A DNA stretch of 64,000 bases from Torymus aiolomorphi (Eukaryota; Arthropoda; Insecta; Hymenoptera; Torymidae): NCBI GenBank assembly GCA_036365515.1, contig CM070877.1, positions 61,957,975 through 62,021,974 on the forward strand, in the 5' to 3' direction. Below, piece after piece: positions 53,924 through 64,000 of this stretch; positions within the stretch are counted from its first letter, which is position 1, and each line of letters opens with the position of its first letter. A program made the translations under genes and the position numbers. The notes beneath the pieces were generated by a model, which worked only from the letters and a program-made list of their open reading frames with translations, was not told where the DNA came from and did not search any database.

Positions 53924-55075
53924 TTAATTTTTGACATTCGGCTTTATCCCAAAAAATATTTCATAAGGAGTTTTATTCTCTGACGTGTTTACAATTGTTC
54001 GATTTTTTAAATAAGCTACCGTTTTCATTATTTCCGGCCAATATCTTCTATGAATTTTTGCTTCCCTCATTAAGCATCTACCTATATCCATTGCTGATCT
54101 ATTATATCTCTCCGCTACTCCATTTAATTCGTGAACGTAGGGTGGACATGTCAATAATTCTATTCCTTTTGATTTTACAAAATCGAAAATTTCGCGACTT
54201 AGATATTCTCTACCGTTATCACATTGCATCTTTTTAATTCTCTTATTAAATTTATTTTCTACTAAATTTACGAATTCAGTAAAACAACTTGCAGTTTCTG
54301 ACTTATTCTTAATGCAAAAGATTCTAGTACATTTACTATAATCATCAATAAATGTAAGAAAATATTTTTCTCCACCATAGCCAGTAGTACTATGTGGACC
54401 ATTTAAATCAGTGTGTATTAACTCTAGGATTTCTTTCGTTTTTGTTCGATTATTTTCAAATGGTATATTTGCCATTTTACTTTGTATGCAATTTGCACAT
54501 TTCATATCTATTTTTTCCAATTTATCTGGTAAACCTTCAACTAATTTATTATTTACTATTTTATTCAAATAATTAAAATTTACATGGCCAAGTGCTCTAT
54601 GCCATTTTTCTTTATCTGATAATCTTACTGAATTTACATATTTATCTTTATTTTTATTCGTTAGTGCATAACTTTTCAAAGAATACAAATTATCAATTTT
54701 ATTTGCAATAGCTACTAATTCTCCCGATTTATTGTAAATTTTAGCATTACTGTCTCGTGCCGTTATTGTAGCATTTTTAGTTATTCTGGAAAAGCTTAAC
54801 AAATTTTGCTTAATTCCTTCTACATAATATACATTACTCAAATCAATTTGTTTTTCATTATAATAATTTCTAACTTTAATTTTGATATTACCGATTTTCG
54901 TCGCTTTTAACATTTTACCGTCTGGTAATTTTACATTTACCGGATCTTTTAAAACTATATACTTCTCAAAATATTTATCGCTTTTAATAATATGGTCTGT
55001 GGAACCACTGTCCAATAACCAATTTATTTCATGACCTTCGCATTCTCTATTTACGCTATAACCTGTTATGTCCTT
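53924..55075 (-). CDS. copia protease and integrase (element 2)
   Basis: The frame includes the aspartic protease signature WLLDSGSTDHII (54980-55015), a GAG_pre-integrase type zinc domain (HRALGHVN ... CANC, the HHCC ligands) and the integrase core with DDE: Asp in IHTDLNGP, Asp in MQCDNGREY and Glu in GVAERYNRS. About 360 residues are open from the Met in the protease active site; the sense frame actually comes from Gag upstream, so this Met is not a true start. Protease processes the polyprotein and integrase inserts the cDNA. Confidence 0.94.
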   Translation of the reverse strand, partial: KDITGYSVNRECEGHEINWLLDSGSTDHIIKSDKYFEKYIVLKDPVNVKLPDGKMLKATKIGNIKIKVRNYYNEKQIDLSNVYYVEGIKQNLLSFSRITKNATITARDSNAKIYNKSGELVAIANKIDNLYSLKSYALTNKNKDKYVNSVRLSDKEKWHRALGHVNFNYLNKIVNNKLVEGLPDKLEKIDMKCANCIQSKMANIPFENNRTKTKEILELIHTDLNGPHSTTGYGGEKYFLTFIDDYSKCTRIFCIKNKSETASCFTEFVNLVENKFNKRIKKMQCDNGREYLSREIFDFVKSKGIELLTCPPYVHELNGVAERYNRSAMDIGRCLMREAKIHRRYWPEIMKTVAYLKNRTIVNTSENKTPYEIFFGIKPNVKN

Positions 55076-55913
55076 TACTTCTGGGCCGCATACTTGTGTT
55101 GACCACGTCTCGGATGATGAACCCTGCTGCTCGTCCGTTGACTTGTTTTGATTTGAACTGCGTCCGCGTCCTCTGCCTCGATTGTAGCTTCGTTGGTATC
55201 CACGTTGTCCTCTCGATGATTGGGCACCTCTGCCTCTGCCGCCTTGTTGGCCTTTCCAACAATCCTTTTAATAATGTCCGACTTTGCCGCAAGTAAAGCA
55301 CTGTCCGTTTGTCTTTGTTGAGATCGTGCTTGCATTACTTTTCTTTTCTGAATTATTTTTAACTAAATTCTTTTCTTTGATTTTTGATTTTACGTAATCT
55401 ACTGTCCTTTCTCTTTCTGGAATGACGTCGATAAAGTCACCAATATAACTGTAATTTGCTGGTAATGCTTTGATTAAGTATCGCATTTTCTCAGTTTCAT
55501 CTATCTTTCCTCCGGCTGCTTTAAATTCGTTCACCGCTTTCTCAAATTCTACGAAGAATTCTTCAACATTTTCATAATTCTTTAATTTAATATCTTCAAT
55601 TTTTCCTCGGCATATTATTTGTAATGACGTGAATTTCGTCACATATAATTGATCCAAATTCGCAATCATTTCATAGGCTGATTTGCACTCACAAACATAT
55701 TCTAATTGCTTACCTGAAATAGTGCTAATTAATATATTTCTTGCCTTTAAATCTTTTTTCTTCCATTCATCTGCTTTATCTGTCTCAGCCCGTTCTCTTT
55801 CGGCTTGCTCTTTGCACTCTTTATATTCTAATAGAGTCATTAAGCGAAATTTCCAACTTGGATAATTTGCACCATCAAAAATGGGAATTACTATATCTTC
55901 GATTTTTGCTTGC
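55076..55913 (-). pseudogene. copia Gag with CCHC knuckle broken by a stop (element 2)
   Basis: Typical copia Gag (UBN2-type) sequence: FDGANYPSWKFRLMTLLEYK, then a helical body (EEFFVEFEKAVNEFKAAGGK, MRYLIKALPANYSYIGDFID). The zinc knuckle reads CFTCGKVGHY, a TAA stop at 55268-55270, then KDC, so the nonsense codon lies inside the C-x2-C-x4-H-x4-C motif. An Arg/Gly/Gln-rich tail follows up to the protease. The frame starts near 55913 after a shift from the first Gag codons. Confidence 0.9.
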
Positions 55914-56096
55914 TTAGACTTCTTTTAATTTAATATCTTCGTACACTTTTATTACTTTATTTAGCGTAATTACTTTCTGCACTATTTTCACAAAACGTTT
56001 TTCAGCAATCTTTTCCTCAATTATTTCTTCGCTTTCATCTTCAAAGTTATCTCGTATTCCTTCTTCTTTGGTTTTTACTTTTCCTTTAGTGTCCAT
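55914..56096 (-). pseudogene. gag: First codons of copia Gag (element 2)
   Basis: 60 codons from ATG (56096), acidic and Lys-rich (MDTKGKVKTKEEGIRDNFED). The stop at 55914 is directly followed in another frame by the FDGANYPSW Gag block, so a small indel divides them. This ATG is the first after the primer-binding site and is the likely natural start. Confidence 0.65.
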
Positions 56097-56420
56097 TTAC
56101 CACATGTATAACCTCAAATTCTGCCACGTGCTCTATTCTTGCACCGTGCAGCGTGCTTCACACAAGAAATCTAATCTGCTCGCATCGGCCTGAATTATTC
56201 ATAAATTTTTCAAAATTCTTTCTTCTATCATTTATAGACATATTCCACTATGTATTCACACTTGTATTTTTCTTACTTTTGCACTTTTCCTTCAATATTT
56301 TTCACAGTTAATTTTTCGCGAGCCATGTGCCTTTTTATTTCTACGGCAAGGCTGCCCCAATACTCGCCGAGGCTTGTATTGAGTCAGAGTCTTTTTTCTT
56401 TTTTACTTACCAACCAGACA

Positions 56421-56431
56421 CTCTGCTACCA
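56421..56431 (-). other. Primer-binding site for initiator tRNA-Met (copia element 2)
   Basis: On the minus strand TGGTAGCAGAG follows immediately after the LTR end ACCTCAACA. It is complementary to the 3' end of eukaryotic initiator tRNA-Met (CTCTGCTACCA), the primer used by many Ty1/copia elements. It also fixes the 5' LTR boundary at 56432. Confidence 0.9.
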
Positions 56432-56672
56432 TGTTGAGGTTTGTGGATAATTAATAGTGTTGAGGTTTGTGGTAAAGTAAGAAACCATTATTTAATAGAG
56501 AGAGATAAATATAGTTTATTGAGGTGGCAAAACGCCAGTCGGCACGTCCGACTTACATCCCAGTTGAATAGCGAGAGTGTAAGAAACATTCTAAGTGCGC
56601 TACACTGCTCTCGCGTCTCACGCAACTCTCATACAGACATACTGGAGTGGGGAGACACTCATGTGTGCGTTT
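56432..56672 (-). repeat. 5' LTR of copia element 2, truncated
   Basis: Matches the 3' LTR from its inner end for 241 bases and then stops at GTGTGCGTTT; about 90 bases, including the promoter-side LTR start, are missing. The following sequence is unrelated to the LTR. Confidence 0.9.
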
Positions 56673-56886
56673 ATATACGAGAAAATCTTGTTCCTTTTAC
56701 CTATTCCTTATGTATATAGATATAGTAACGCATGCTAAATCCTATACCTGTGTGCTGTTTCTGTTCCTGTGTCATAGCCCTATTCATCTCTATTCTCTGG
56801 CCATAGAGGTATTATAGATAGAGCAGGGGAGACATAGGGCTGCTAGGCTGCCCGCAAGTGAAAATGTCCGAACGTTAGAAAGAGAG

Positions 56887-57013
56887 AGAAGATCGCGGGA
56901 CGTAGCGCGTGAAGAGAGAGCTCTTCACGCGCATGCGATGGCGCTAACGCACCCTTTCTACGCGTACTGCGCACGCGCGAGTAGAGAGAGACAGCTACGT
57001 CTCGCGATCTTCT
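56887..57013. repeat. Nested palindrome with a perfect 12-bp-stem hairpin
   Basis: AGAAGATCGCG pairs with CGCGATCTTCT at the two ends; inside, GCGCGTGAAGAG (56905-56916) pairs with CTCTTCACGCGC (56921-56932) around a 4-base loop. GC- and GAGA-rich. Probably a small MITE. Confidence 0.7.
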
Positions 57014-57067
57014 CTTTCTTTCTAACTCTGCGACGGCCGGAAGCCTGACTTCCCTACTCTATCTATA

Positions 57068-57411
57068 AGGGAGTGTCCACATAGCGTCTGATGTGCCTTG
57101 TCTCTTGTCTCATGTTTCAAGCGCGAAAAAACTCGTTGTCCGAATTCTTATACATTTATAGTTTATGGCAATAGGAAATTATACAGAAAACATGACCACC
57201 CGGTTGAAAAGATCCGATAGAGCCAGATAAAAAGGGTGCAGAAACCTCATATCCTATGCGGTTTCTGCACCCGAATCTGAATATTTTTATTAGTTTTTAT
57301 TGGACCTTTTCAACGGGGCATAGATTAGAAATTATTAAGATTGCGGACAACGATTTTTTTCGCGCTTGAGACAAGAGACAAGAAACATGAGACGCTATGT
57401 GGACAGTCCCT
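57068..57411. mobile_element. Fold-back MITE with ends AGGGA(G/C)TGTCCACATAGCG
   Basis: The outer 70 bases on each side are inverse complements (TGTCCACATAGCGTCT, CTTGTCTCTTGTCTCATGTT, AAGCGCGAAAAAA). An inner hairpin GGGTGCAGAAACC / GGTTTCTGCACCC surrounds the centre. No coding content. Confidence 0.85.
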
Positions 57412-57473
57412 AATACCTCTATGTCTCTGGCACGATCTATTTTCTTATGTCTATGTTTGTAGTTCTCACATTA

Positions 57474-57689
57474 AGGGGCAATGTACATAAGCGCCGTTCT
57501 TCTCTGCTCTGCTCTGCTCTGCTCTGTTCTGCTCAAACCCGATCCAATTACAGTTCAGTTCCGTTTGTAAGCGATTTTCCCTTTACTTATTTCAGAATTC
57601 TGGATCGGAGTAGAGCGGAACGGCACAGAGCGGAGCAGAGCAGAGCGGAGCAGAGAGGAATGGCCATGGCGCTTATGTACATTGCCCCT
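57474..57689. mobile_element. Fold-back MITE with ends AGGGGCAATGTACATAAGCG
   Basis: 216 bp. The ends are inverse complements, and the arms carry imperfect CTCTG(C/T) repeats pairing with CAGAG repeats. The surrounding frame at 57447-57827 is accidental. Confidence 0.85.
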
Positions 57690-57956
57690 AAATTTGACAA
57701 AGCGTGGCGCACGGAACGGAATAGCATGGAACATATGGAGAACGATCCTTATGTGATCGGTCCCTTACGGTCTAAACACACATACGTGGCTTACGGCGCT
57801 CTATCTAATGGAGTACGTAACAGCTAAATATTTAAAATTTAGTTTTAATTAATTAATTAAAAATTAATTAAAATTAAACTAATTAAGTTTAAATTGCTTT
57901 ACATCGTATATATTTAATATTATTTGCAAATACCTTTGATTTATTCTGCTTTTAAA

Positions 57957-58161
57957 ATGACGATTATTATTGTGATTAATAAGTTTTTGCAAGAATATCT
58001 GAAGACTACGCCGAAAAAAATCAAGATTATTGATTCATATTTACTCTACATTTTTATTACTGGAATTTATCAATTTGGCTACTGTTGTTTAGTGGGTACT
58101 TTCCCATTTAATAGCTTTCTTAGTGGATTTATTTCTAGTGTATCAAGTTTTGTTTTGGCTG
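57957..58161 (+). CDS. DAD1: DAD1 first coding exon (oligosaccharyltransferase subunit)
   Basis: ATG at 57957 starts [20 protein letters not shown], followed by [20 protein letters not shown] and [20 protein letters not shown], then [17 protein letters not shown] and [18 protein letters not shown] are hallmark blocks of DAD1, a ~113-residue ER membrane protein of the complex that N-glycosylates nascent proteins. Two hydrophobic membrane segments are visible. The frame meets a strong donor (CTG|GTAAGT, exon end 58161) after 68 codons plus one base; the remaining ~45 residues (a phase-1 continuation starting with the Val after FVLA) are not found between here and 64000. It is a gene with a long intron, or a truncated duplicate. 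Confidence 0.85.
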
Positions 58162-58548
58162 GTAAGTTTAATTTTATTGTTAGTCATTTATAAATAAGGT
58201 TAAAAGTTGTCAAAAATAGGCTAAAAAATACAATTAATGTTTTGGTCCATTAAAAAAAAATAATAATGTGGTTAAATTTTATTATTTTTTAAAATATAAT
58301 TTATTTTCAAAATATAACCTATGAAATCTGTAAATTCGATTAGAAAATAAAGACCCAAAATAAAAAATGTTTGACCATCTCATTTAACAAAAAAACTGTA
58401 CTGTTGCGTTGTTGTTAGTTATGTAAATTTTACGTTATTGTGGATGTTGTACAAACATGGATGACTGAAGTAATTCTAAAATTTGAATAATGAAAAATTC
58501 AGTATAGGAATATGTAATTGTCTCTAGCATCTCGTTACTTTTGATTAA

Positions 58549-58935
58549 TCCATTACTTCCCATGCAGATAATTTTTTTGGCTTAGTAAAGTGACAAAACT
58601 ATCAAAACGTTAAGAAAAGTACGTTTTCTTATATAAGAAGAGTTGATCTTTCAGATTCCGATGAGAAAATTTCAAAATTTTCAATAAAAAATTCAATATG
58701 CACAATATTGTTGAGGTTATACATCATGAAATATCATTGATGCAGAAAAAAATGTAAACTTTAAGCCGTCGTATTGAATTTTCTATTGGAAATTTTGAAA
58801 TTTTCCCACTGGAGTCTGAAAGAGTAACTCTTTTTAGATAAGAAGAGATACTCTTTTTTTATTTTAATACAGATTTGTCACTTTTCCAAGCCAAAAGCCC
58901 ATTGACTTAAAAATGTCCATGTGGGAAGTAATAGG
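58549..58935. mobile_element. TTAA-flanked fold-back MITE (piggyBac-type target)
   Basis: TTAA at 58545-58548 and 58936-58939 bracket inverted ends (TCCATTACTTCCCATG at left, CCTATTACTTCCCACATG at right). Arms pair over most of their length, including TTGTCACTTTTCCAAGCCAA. If the DAD1 exon belongs to a live gene, this lies in its first intron. Confidence 0.8.
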
Positions 58936-59149
58936 TTAAAAATAATAACTATTAAACAGCTTTTAATTGATTCTATGAGATTTACATATTTTTTTCCATC
59001 TGTTGGATGTTTAACAACAGCCTTGATTTTAATAGAGATATGTGCAATCAAATCAAATTTCATAGTTTTTTTTAGTACATATATTTACAATTATAGGATT
59101 TGCTACATATGATATTCCTTTAAAATTAGCTAAGGTTATTGCTCTACTA

Positions 59150-59980
59150 CACTGAGAAAAAAAAATGCTAGAAACTGCTGGAATCTCCTGCAAACATTAC
59201 CGAAACGCTTGGGCAGTAGAGGTTACGCGGCATATGCTACCGAGCTAAAGCGTATACTACCAAAGCATGTGGTAGAAATTACCGAAGCGCTCGGGTAGCA
59301 CCTGTTAAGTTATATCTGCCTCAGACGTTAAGAAGTCTTTGCCGAATACCTCCGCTATATCTCAATATCATCTATTATTATTGATTTCTGCGTGCAATGA
59401 ATTCACATATTATATATGTATGTTTAATGAAATGTAAATTAGAGGAAATATGCATTTAAAAATATAAATAACTTCAACCTTCTATAATATCTAATCGCAA
59501 TAGAGTGCAAAATATATGTACGACATACCAGGTAGTTATTGGGAAAATATTTTTATATCAAGGAAAATTAAGGAAAATGTTACTAAATTTATAATTTACT
59601 TAAAAAAAACTTTTGTAGTTAATTTACTTAAATACTATTTAGTATTTAAAAATTTCATGAATTCTAGTGTTAATAAATTTTGATTTATTTAACCCTTTAA
59701 CTGGCATATTTTTCCTGGTAATAATATCAAACAGTTCTCATCGGAACCATATGTTTTCGGGGCTGCTGATTTCAAATCTGAAGTCGAAATTCAAACATTC
59801 AAAATAGCGGATCCAATATGGCGGACATATTTTTGAAAATTCGTCGATTTTTCACAAAATATAGTATATAGAGGTTTTCGGGATCGCTTGATGATTTGGC
59901 GAGCATTGGAAGGATTGAGATTGAAATAAATGTAAAGCAATGTACAATGCAATATTTTATTCAAATAACTACATAATTAT
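59150..59980. other. Non-coding stretch; possible element end near 59694
   Basis: TTTAACCCTTTAACTGGCAT near 59690 looks like a TTAA plus CCCTTTAAC end of a piggyBac-type element, but no matching right end was found. The segment 59160-59340 has repeated (G/C)TACCGAAGCG-like wording of unknown meaning. No gene is evident. Confidence 0.35.
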
Positions 59981-59982
59981 AT

Positions 59983-60879
59983 TTATAGTTTATATTTACT
60001 TGCAATAAAGAGCTCAGCCTTTATTTTTGCCATGACACATGGATGAATGTCAGGTAATTCTTTTACATTTATAATCATTAAAGTTTCATATTCCTGCACA
60101 TTATAAGCATATAAATGTTCATTGAAACAGAAACTTATTAATTGCTGTATTAATAAAAATACTTCTTTATTCATAATAAAAATTTGGATAATTTTACCAA
60201 AATTCACATTATCATTATCATTAATCGCAGTTACAAAAATCATGCCATTTTTATAATTCATTCCTTTTGCTTCGGCATGAGCTATGGTTAAAACTGTTGT
60301 ATTTGAATCAATATCAGGAAAATATTTTTTCTTGTTTAATTGATCTATAGCCACAGAAAAATCAAATGCAACATCCCTGGGAGCTTCATTCCAATGTTTT
60401 ATAAAGACTAAACGCAATTAACTTTTAATGCATAAGGTTTTTAATAAATTTACCTTACAGCTTGTCGTAACAACAGATAATTTTAATTGCCTATGCTTAG
60501 ACTCTGGGCGCGTTGACCAGTAGTGCACTAGTGGCCCATTTCTTTTCAATACGTGAACTATGTGCGTCATGTTGTGAAACTTATATTTCAGATCTCCATA
60601 CAAAGTTTTTGGAAGTGACAGAAATTCTTGAATTAATACATCTAAATGTAATATGAGACCTTCAACTATTCTGGGTGACGTGACTGTATCAACTATTTTA
60701 CGAAGTAAAATGTACAGCGCCCAAGTTTTATTGTCTTCTTTCACGAGATCACCAATAATTAATCCAAAATATCGCGTGAAACCAATCATTTCACTAGAAG
60801 ACCTCTTTAATTTCTGCTTAACAACAATATGCTCTGTTATTTCGCAAATTCTTCCAATAAGGTCGAATTCGGTGTTTCA
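59983..60879 (-). pseudogene. C-terminal part of a large transposon-encoded protein
   Basis: Two frames in the same register are separated by one TAA (60418-60420, probably from CAA), giving about 298 codons from the junction near 60879. Recognisable wording is FHNMTHIVHVLKRNGPLVHY followed by WSTRPESKHRQLKLSVVTTS, a pattern (His near the start, GPL, Trp-x-x-Arg-x-Glu-x-Lys-His, Lys) that I associate with abundant unnamed transposase-associated proteins in insects and cnidarians. The N-terminal part is missing beyond a stop near 60880, where a different GC-rich repeat begins. A superfamily is not assigned. Confidence 0.55.
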
Positions 60880-61930
60880 ATGGGAAATAGCTAGGAGAGG
60901 TTTCGTAAAATAAAAAAGGCAGCAGTTCGGGGCAATTAGGAGAAAGGTTCTCTTTATTGGACCCGGGGAAAAAGCCATAAGGCATAAAACCCCGTCGTAA
61001 TGGTACAGATTAGAAAGGAAAGAATACCCAAGTCGGGTGGTTATGCTATTTCGTTGTAGGCGCTGTATGGCCTTGAGGCGGCTATGAGCTGTAAGCTCGA
61101 GACGGCTACGAGCCCGTAAGCGAAATGGAGGTCAAGGCAACCTGCTGATCGTCTACTGGAGGCGATCGTCGCGAGGCGCGAGCCAGAGGTTCCGACGTCG
61201 ACTTACGGTCGCGAGATAGAGTGCCGAAGGTAATTGCAGCGCGATGAGGTAGGAGCGCCCTTTTAGTGTGGGGCAGATGTCCGCCCGATCTGCTACACGG
61301 AAAAAAATTAAGGACTGGAAAAGCACTTATGATACAAGACTGCTTCGTTAAATAAGAATTAGTGACACGACAGCTCTGAATTTTGAGCGCGTAAAGCTTG
61401 TTGTCAAAAGTGCCGAAAAAGATAGAAGACCATCGCTGTTTTAGCACTCGCTCCGAACAGAACAAGCTCGTTGTGTTTAATGCCGGATGGGATATTTCGA
61501 GAGAGCGCGTCCAGCTCGAAACAAGTACCGACAGAGTTTGTCACCGCGGCGAGGTATACGAGCTCAGCGTACTAGTCGAATAGACTCGCGGGGCTGGCCG
61601 GGAGAGCACAGGGCATTTCGAGCGACATGCCGTCGGGCGGCAGAGCGCGCTCAGAACGAGACGAGTAGGGGAGAGCGCTCCCCACTCCAACTAATCCAGG
61701 AGCCTACTGAAAAGTGGCCGCTCGCCACTTGCGACTATTTGGAAGACCTCGCGGCGCTCGGAGCCCCATACGATCGTCTAGCCGAGCGCGTTCAGTACGG
61801 TAAGAGTGGCGACAGCCCTCTGCACTACAGCTACCTTTGTCAGCTCGATCAACTTGTGCATTTGTCTACCGCGGCAGACATCGTTTATTAAATCGGTTAC
61901 GCAGAGAAGAAATTCGTTTATTAAATCGGT
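60880..61930. other. GC-rich block, LTR-like, with a possible small frame
   Basis: The composition changes sharply to GC-rich between about 60890 and 61880. A 134-codon frame (61487-61891, +) and a 119-codon frame (61106-61465, -) occur but have no recognised domain. The 17-base word CGTTTATTAAATCGGTT is repeated at the right end (about 61883 and 61916). A retroelement end or solo LTR is the most likely explanation; boundaries are not defined. Confidence 0.35.
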
Positions 61931-62815
61931 TTAATTTATTATATTTATTGCTTTTACATTTATGAATATGTTAGGTAATAAAAAAAAAACAAAATTTTCA
62001 GAAAATGCTTTTATTGGACAAATAAGTCAAAATTATAATTTTTGAAAAACCTTATTACAAATATATTGAAATGAAAGAAAAACAATTTATCTCGATTGAT
62101 TTATATTTTCAATATTTTCAATAATAATGCATAACTACTATATTTCTTCAATTCATTTCAAAATGCAGCGCAATCATTACACTCACATTTTGTTATCTTT
62201 CCTATAAAATAAAATTAGGAAGTAGTTTTTCTATTACTGATCTAGGGAATATGCAAATAATGTTCGAAAAAGGGTTTCATCGTGCTATTAATTAGACAGT
62301 TTTACTATCTATTTTCTAACTTATTAGCCTTTTCATATTAATAAATTTCTACTTGGATAATGTGGCTTCAGCTATACCTGTATTAAATTGAATAAACAAG
62401 GTATCAATTCAGAAATCTTATTTCCGTGATTCTAGTAATCAATTATAATAGTTTATTGTTGATCGCTGCATAATATCCACTTACAAAATTGTATATGTTT
62501 CTATTACAATCTACGTAATTCCCACAAATACACAATTTTTTTGCGAAAGAGCGAAAATTTAAAATTGATTTCAAATCCTCGCTAAAGAGCACGCCCAGCG
62601 CGCTTGAACTGGCTAATCTTTTTAAACATATGAACTGCATCGCATTCTCTTATCTCCATCGACAGATTCAGATATTTCTTTAAAATAAGTATTTTAAACT
62701 TATTTTTATTACATTATTATAAAGTATTTCCTTGATTACATTCATATTGTAAATATTATCTTCTATATTTTCGAGAAGTATAATTTAAATGGAAGACTTT
62801 ATTATATATAAGTAT

Positions 62816-62960
62816 TTTTATACCACTCTAATCTTAACATCATAACTTTAATCATTATTCGGCTCTCGTGGTATAAAATACGGTCCGAAACTGCGGTGCT
62901 TAAGAGAATTTTTACTTCATGCGACTTTTCGCACGAAAAATTTGTCTTCATCTTGAGTGA
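62816..62960 (+). repeat. Repeat related to the insertion at 47008-47198
   Basis: TATACCACTCTAA, the CTCGTGGTATAAAATAC block and a CCGAAACTG block match the first half of the 47008 element with substitutions. The hairpin part is altered. Confidence 0.65.
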
Positions 62961-64000
62961 TTAAATGGATTGTATTTTTAACCCTTTTCTTACGTTACCT
63001 TTGATTGCTTATATTTTCCTGAAAAATCAATATTTTTTAACGAATCAGAGCTTAAATTTTAGCTCTTACTATCCACTTTTATAATTTTTTTTTCTCGTTT
63101 TCGTATCTTAAATACTTGCAATGTGACAGTCAATACAAGAGACACCATTTTTTTAACGAAATAGAGGATATTTGAGATGAGATTGCCCATATCTCGAGAA
63201 AAAGAGCCTATGAGATGGAATTTGCCAGACTGGGCTTCATTTTTAGGTACCAGAAATCGACTCTCCAATGCTCGCGAAAATCTGTTTTCCGGAGGGTGTG
63301 CACTCTCCTTGTAAGATCTCAAAACGTTTTCACAAAAGGCATTTTTTTAATAGTTTAAAGAAATAAAAAATTCATCCAAGTGCGCACAGAAATAATGAAA
63401 AATTGATGTTTGTTTTTAGTTTCATGAAAGTGCGTTCGTTCATAATTACCTTTATGATAGAAGGACATGTTCATACAACCATAATTTAGTAAAATTTCTT
63501 TTTCTTCATCCCCTAGCCGAAAGTACGGTCTTCCCGGCTCGATTTCGCGCCGGGAAGAGCGACTTTTGTGGCCGCTCTTTGTTGATCGTTGCGTGGCAAA
63601 GTTCGCGACAGCGCACGTGTTGTAACCCTTCCAAATGTGATGACAAGAAAATCAATTGTAAAATCGGAAAATTGAAAAGATATAGGGGTATTTAATTAAT
63701 TTTTTGTTATTATTAATATATTGAACAATATATTTATAACTCTGATAATCAATTATGTTCTTATATTGCATACACGTTGTCAGAAAGCTTCTATACATAT
63801 ATAGACATGATGTTTACATTTTGAGTTTCAAGACATGGTGTAGCTATATACTTAAATGTGAAAGTTTTTTGAGTCTCATTCTATAATGTATGGCTTATTG
63901 GATAGAAAAAGACAAACAGAGGAACCATTGAGAGGTTGTTCTGTAGTTGAAATGAGTATCAATTAAGTATGTACATATTGTTGGTCCATCATCTTTTTTA
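62961..64000. other. Non-coding right end
   Basis: No gene recognised. A hairpin CTTCCCGGC / GCCGGGAAG (63530-63557) lies in a GC-richer patch with GCGACTTTTGTGG. The remainder is AT-rich. Confidence 0.4.

Larger units (their letters stand above)
51517..56672 (-). mobile_element. Ty1/copia element 2, nearly complete
   Basis: Minus-strand order: 5' LTR (right), primer-binding site, Gag, protease, integrase, RT, RNase H, polypurine tract, 3' LTR (left). Integrase before RT defines Ty1/copia (Pseudoviridae). Most of the polyprotein lies in one frame from about 55910 to 52920, interrupted by stops at 55268, 53924 and 53366, with frameshifts near 55915 and 52950. The right LTR is cut short at 56672. 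The element is young enough that the LTRs remain almost identical where both exist. Confidence 0.93.

Noticed and set aside
58921..59112. Hydrophobic 63-codon frame downstream of the DAD1 exon, considered as the next exon
   Set aside because: It does not contain the expected DAD1 C-terminal blocks and starts inside the inverted arm of the TTAA-flanked hairpin element.

Overview
The window reads as AT-rich, repeat-dominated nuclear DNA of an animal, most probably an insect and perhaps an ant or other hymenopteran. That guess rests on the mix of elements (gypsy and copia LTR elements, Penelope-like elements, mariner, pogo-, piggyBac- and hAT-type ends) and on one insect-like DAD1 exon; I could not test it. 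No bacterial operons, CRISPR arrays or recognisable tRNA/rRNA genes were found. The only credible host coding sequence is the first exon of DAD1 (57957-58161, + strand). Almost everything else is mobile or repetitive DNA, much of it nested.

Layout. 1-6385: a decayed Ty3/gypsy retrotransposon on the minus strand (Gag, an exceptional run of 12 CCHC zinc knuckles, protease, RT-RNase H, integrase cut by the window edge). 6531-12725: two copies of a TG-microsatellite-bearing repeat; the second is split by a TA-flanked pogo-like element (10468-12509), itself split by a 1.1 kb insertion flanked by a perfect 71-bp direct duplication. The same 1.1 kb unit recurs inverted at 14442-15540. 15622-22131: two head-to-tail Penelope-like copies sharing a pLTR with a hammerhead-ribozyme-like motif; a mariner (20575-21867) sits in the downstream pLTR. 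22227-28353: a 6.1 kb DNA transposon with CAC ends and a TTA duplication (CMC-like), a broken transposase and asymmetrically amplified inverted-repeat arms. 28354-38340: minisatellites, a second rearranged Penelope-like element, and several fold-back elements, one holding a second TA-flanked element. 38640-49240: palindromic structures whose arms are ~92-bp tandem repeats. 49556-56672: two copia elements, one 5'-truncated (+) and one nearly whole (-) with an initiator-tRNA-Met primer-binding site. 56880-57689: small hairpin elements. 57957-64000: the DAD1 exon, a TTAA-flanked hairpin element, a transposase-like pseudogene, a GC-rich LTR-like block and otherwise featureless AT-rich DNA.

How it works together. 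There is no single operating gene system; the window records successive insertions whose order can be read from empty-site comparisons inside it. The autonomous-type elements are mostly inactivated by one or a few stops or frameshifts, so they are relatively recent but probably not active here. The least ordinary structures are the 12-knuckle Gag, the fold-back elements with satellite arms, the transposon whose inverted-repeat arm carries the end of its own transposase gene, and the 71-bp duplication.
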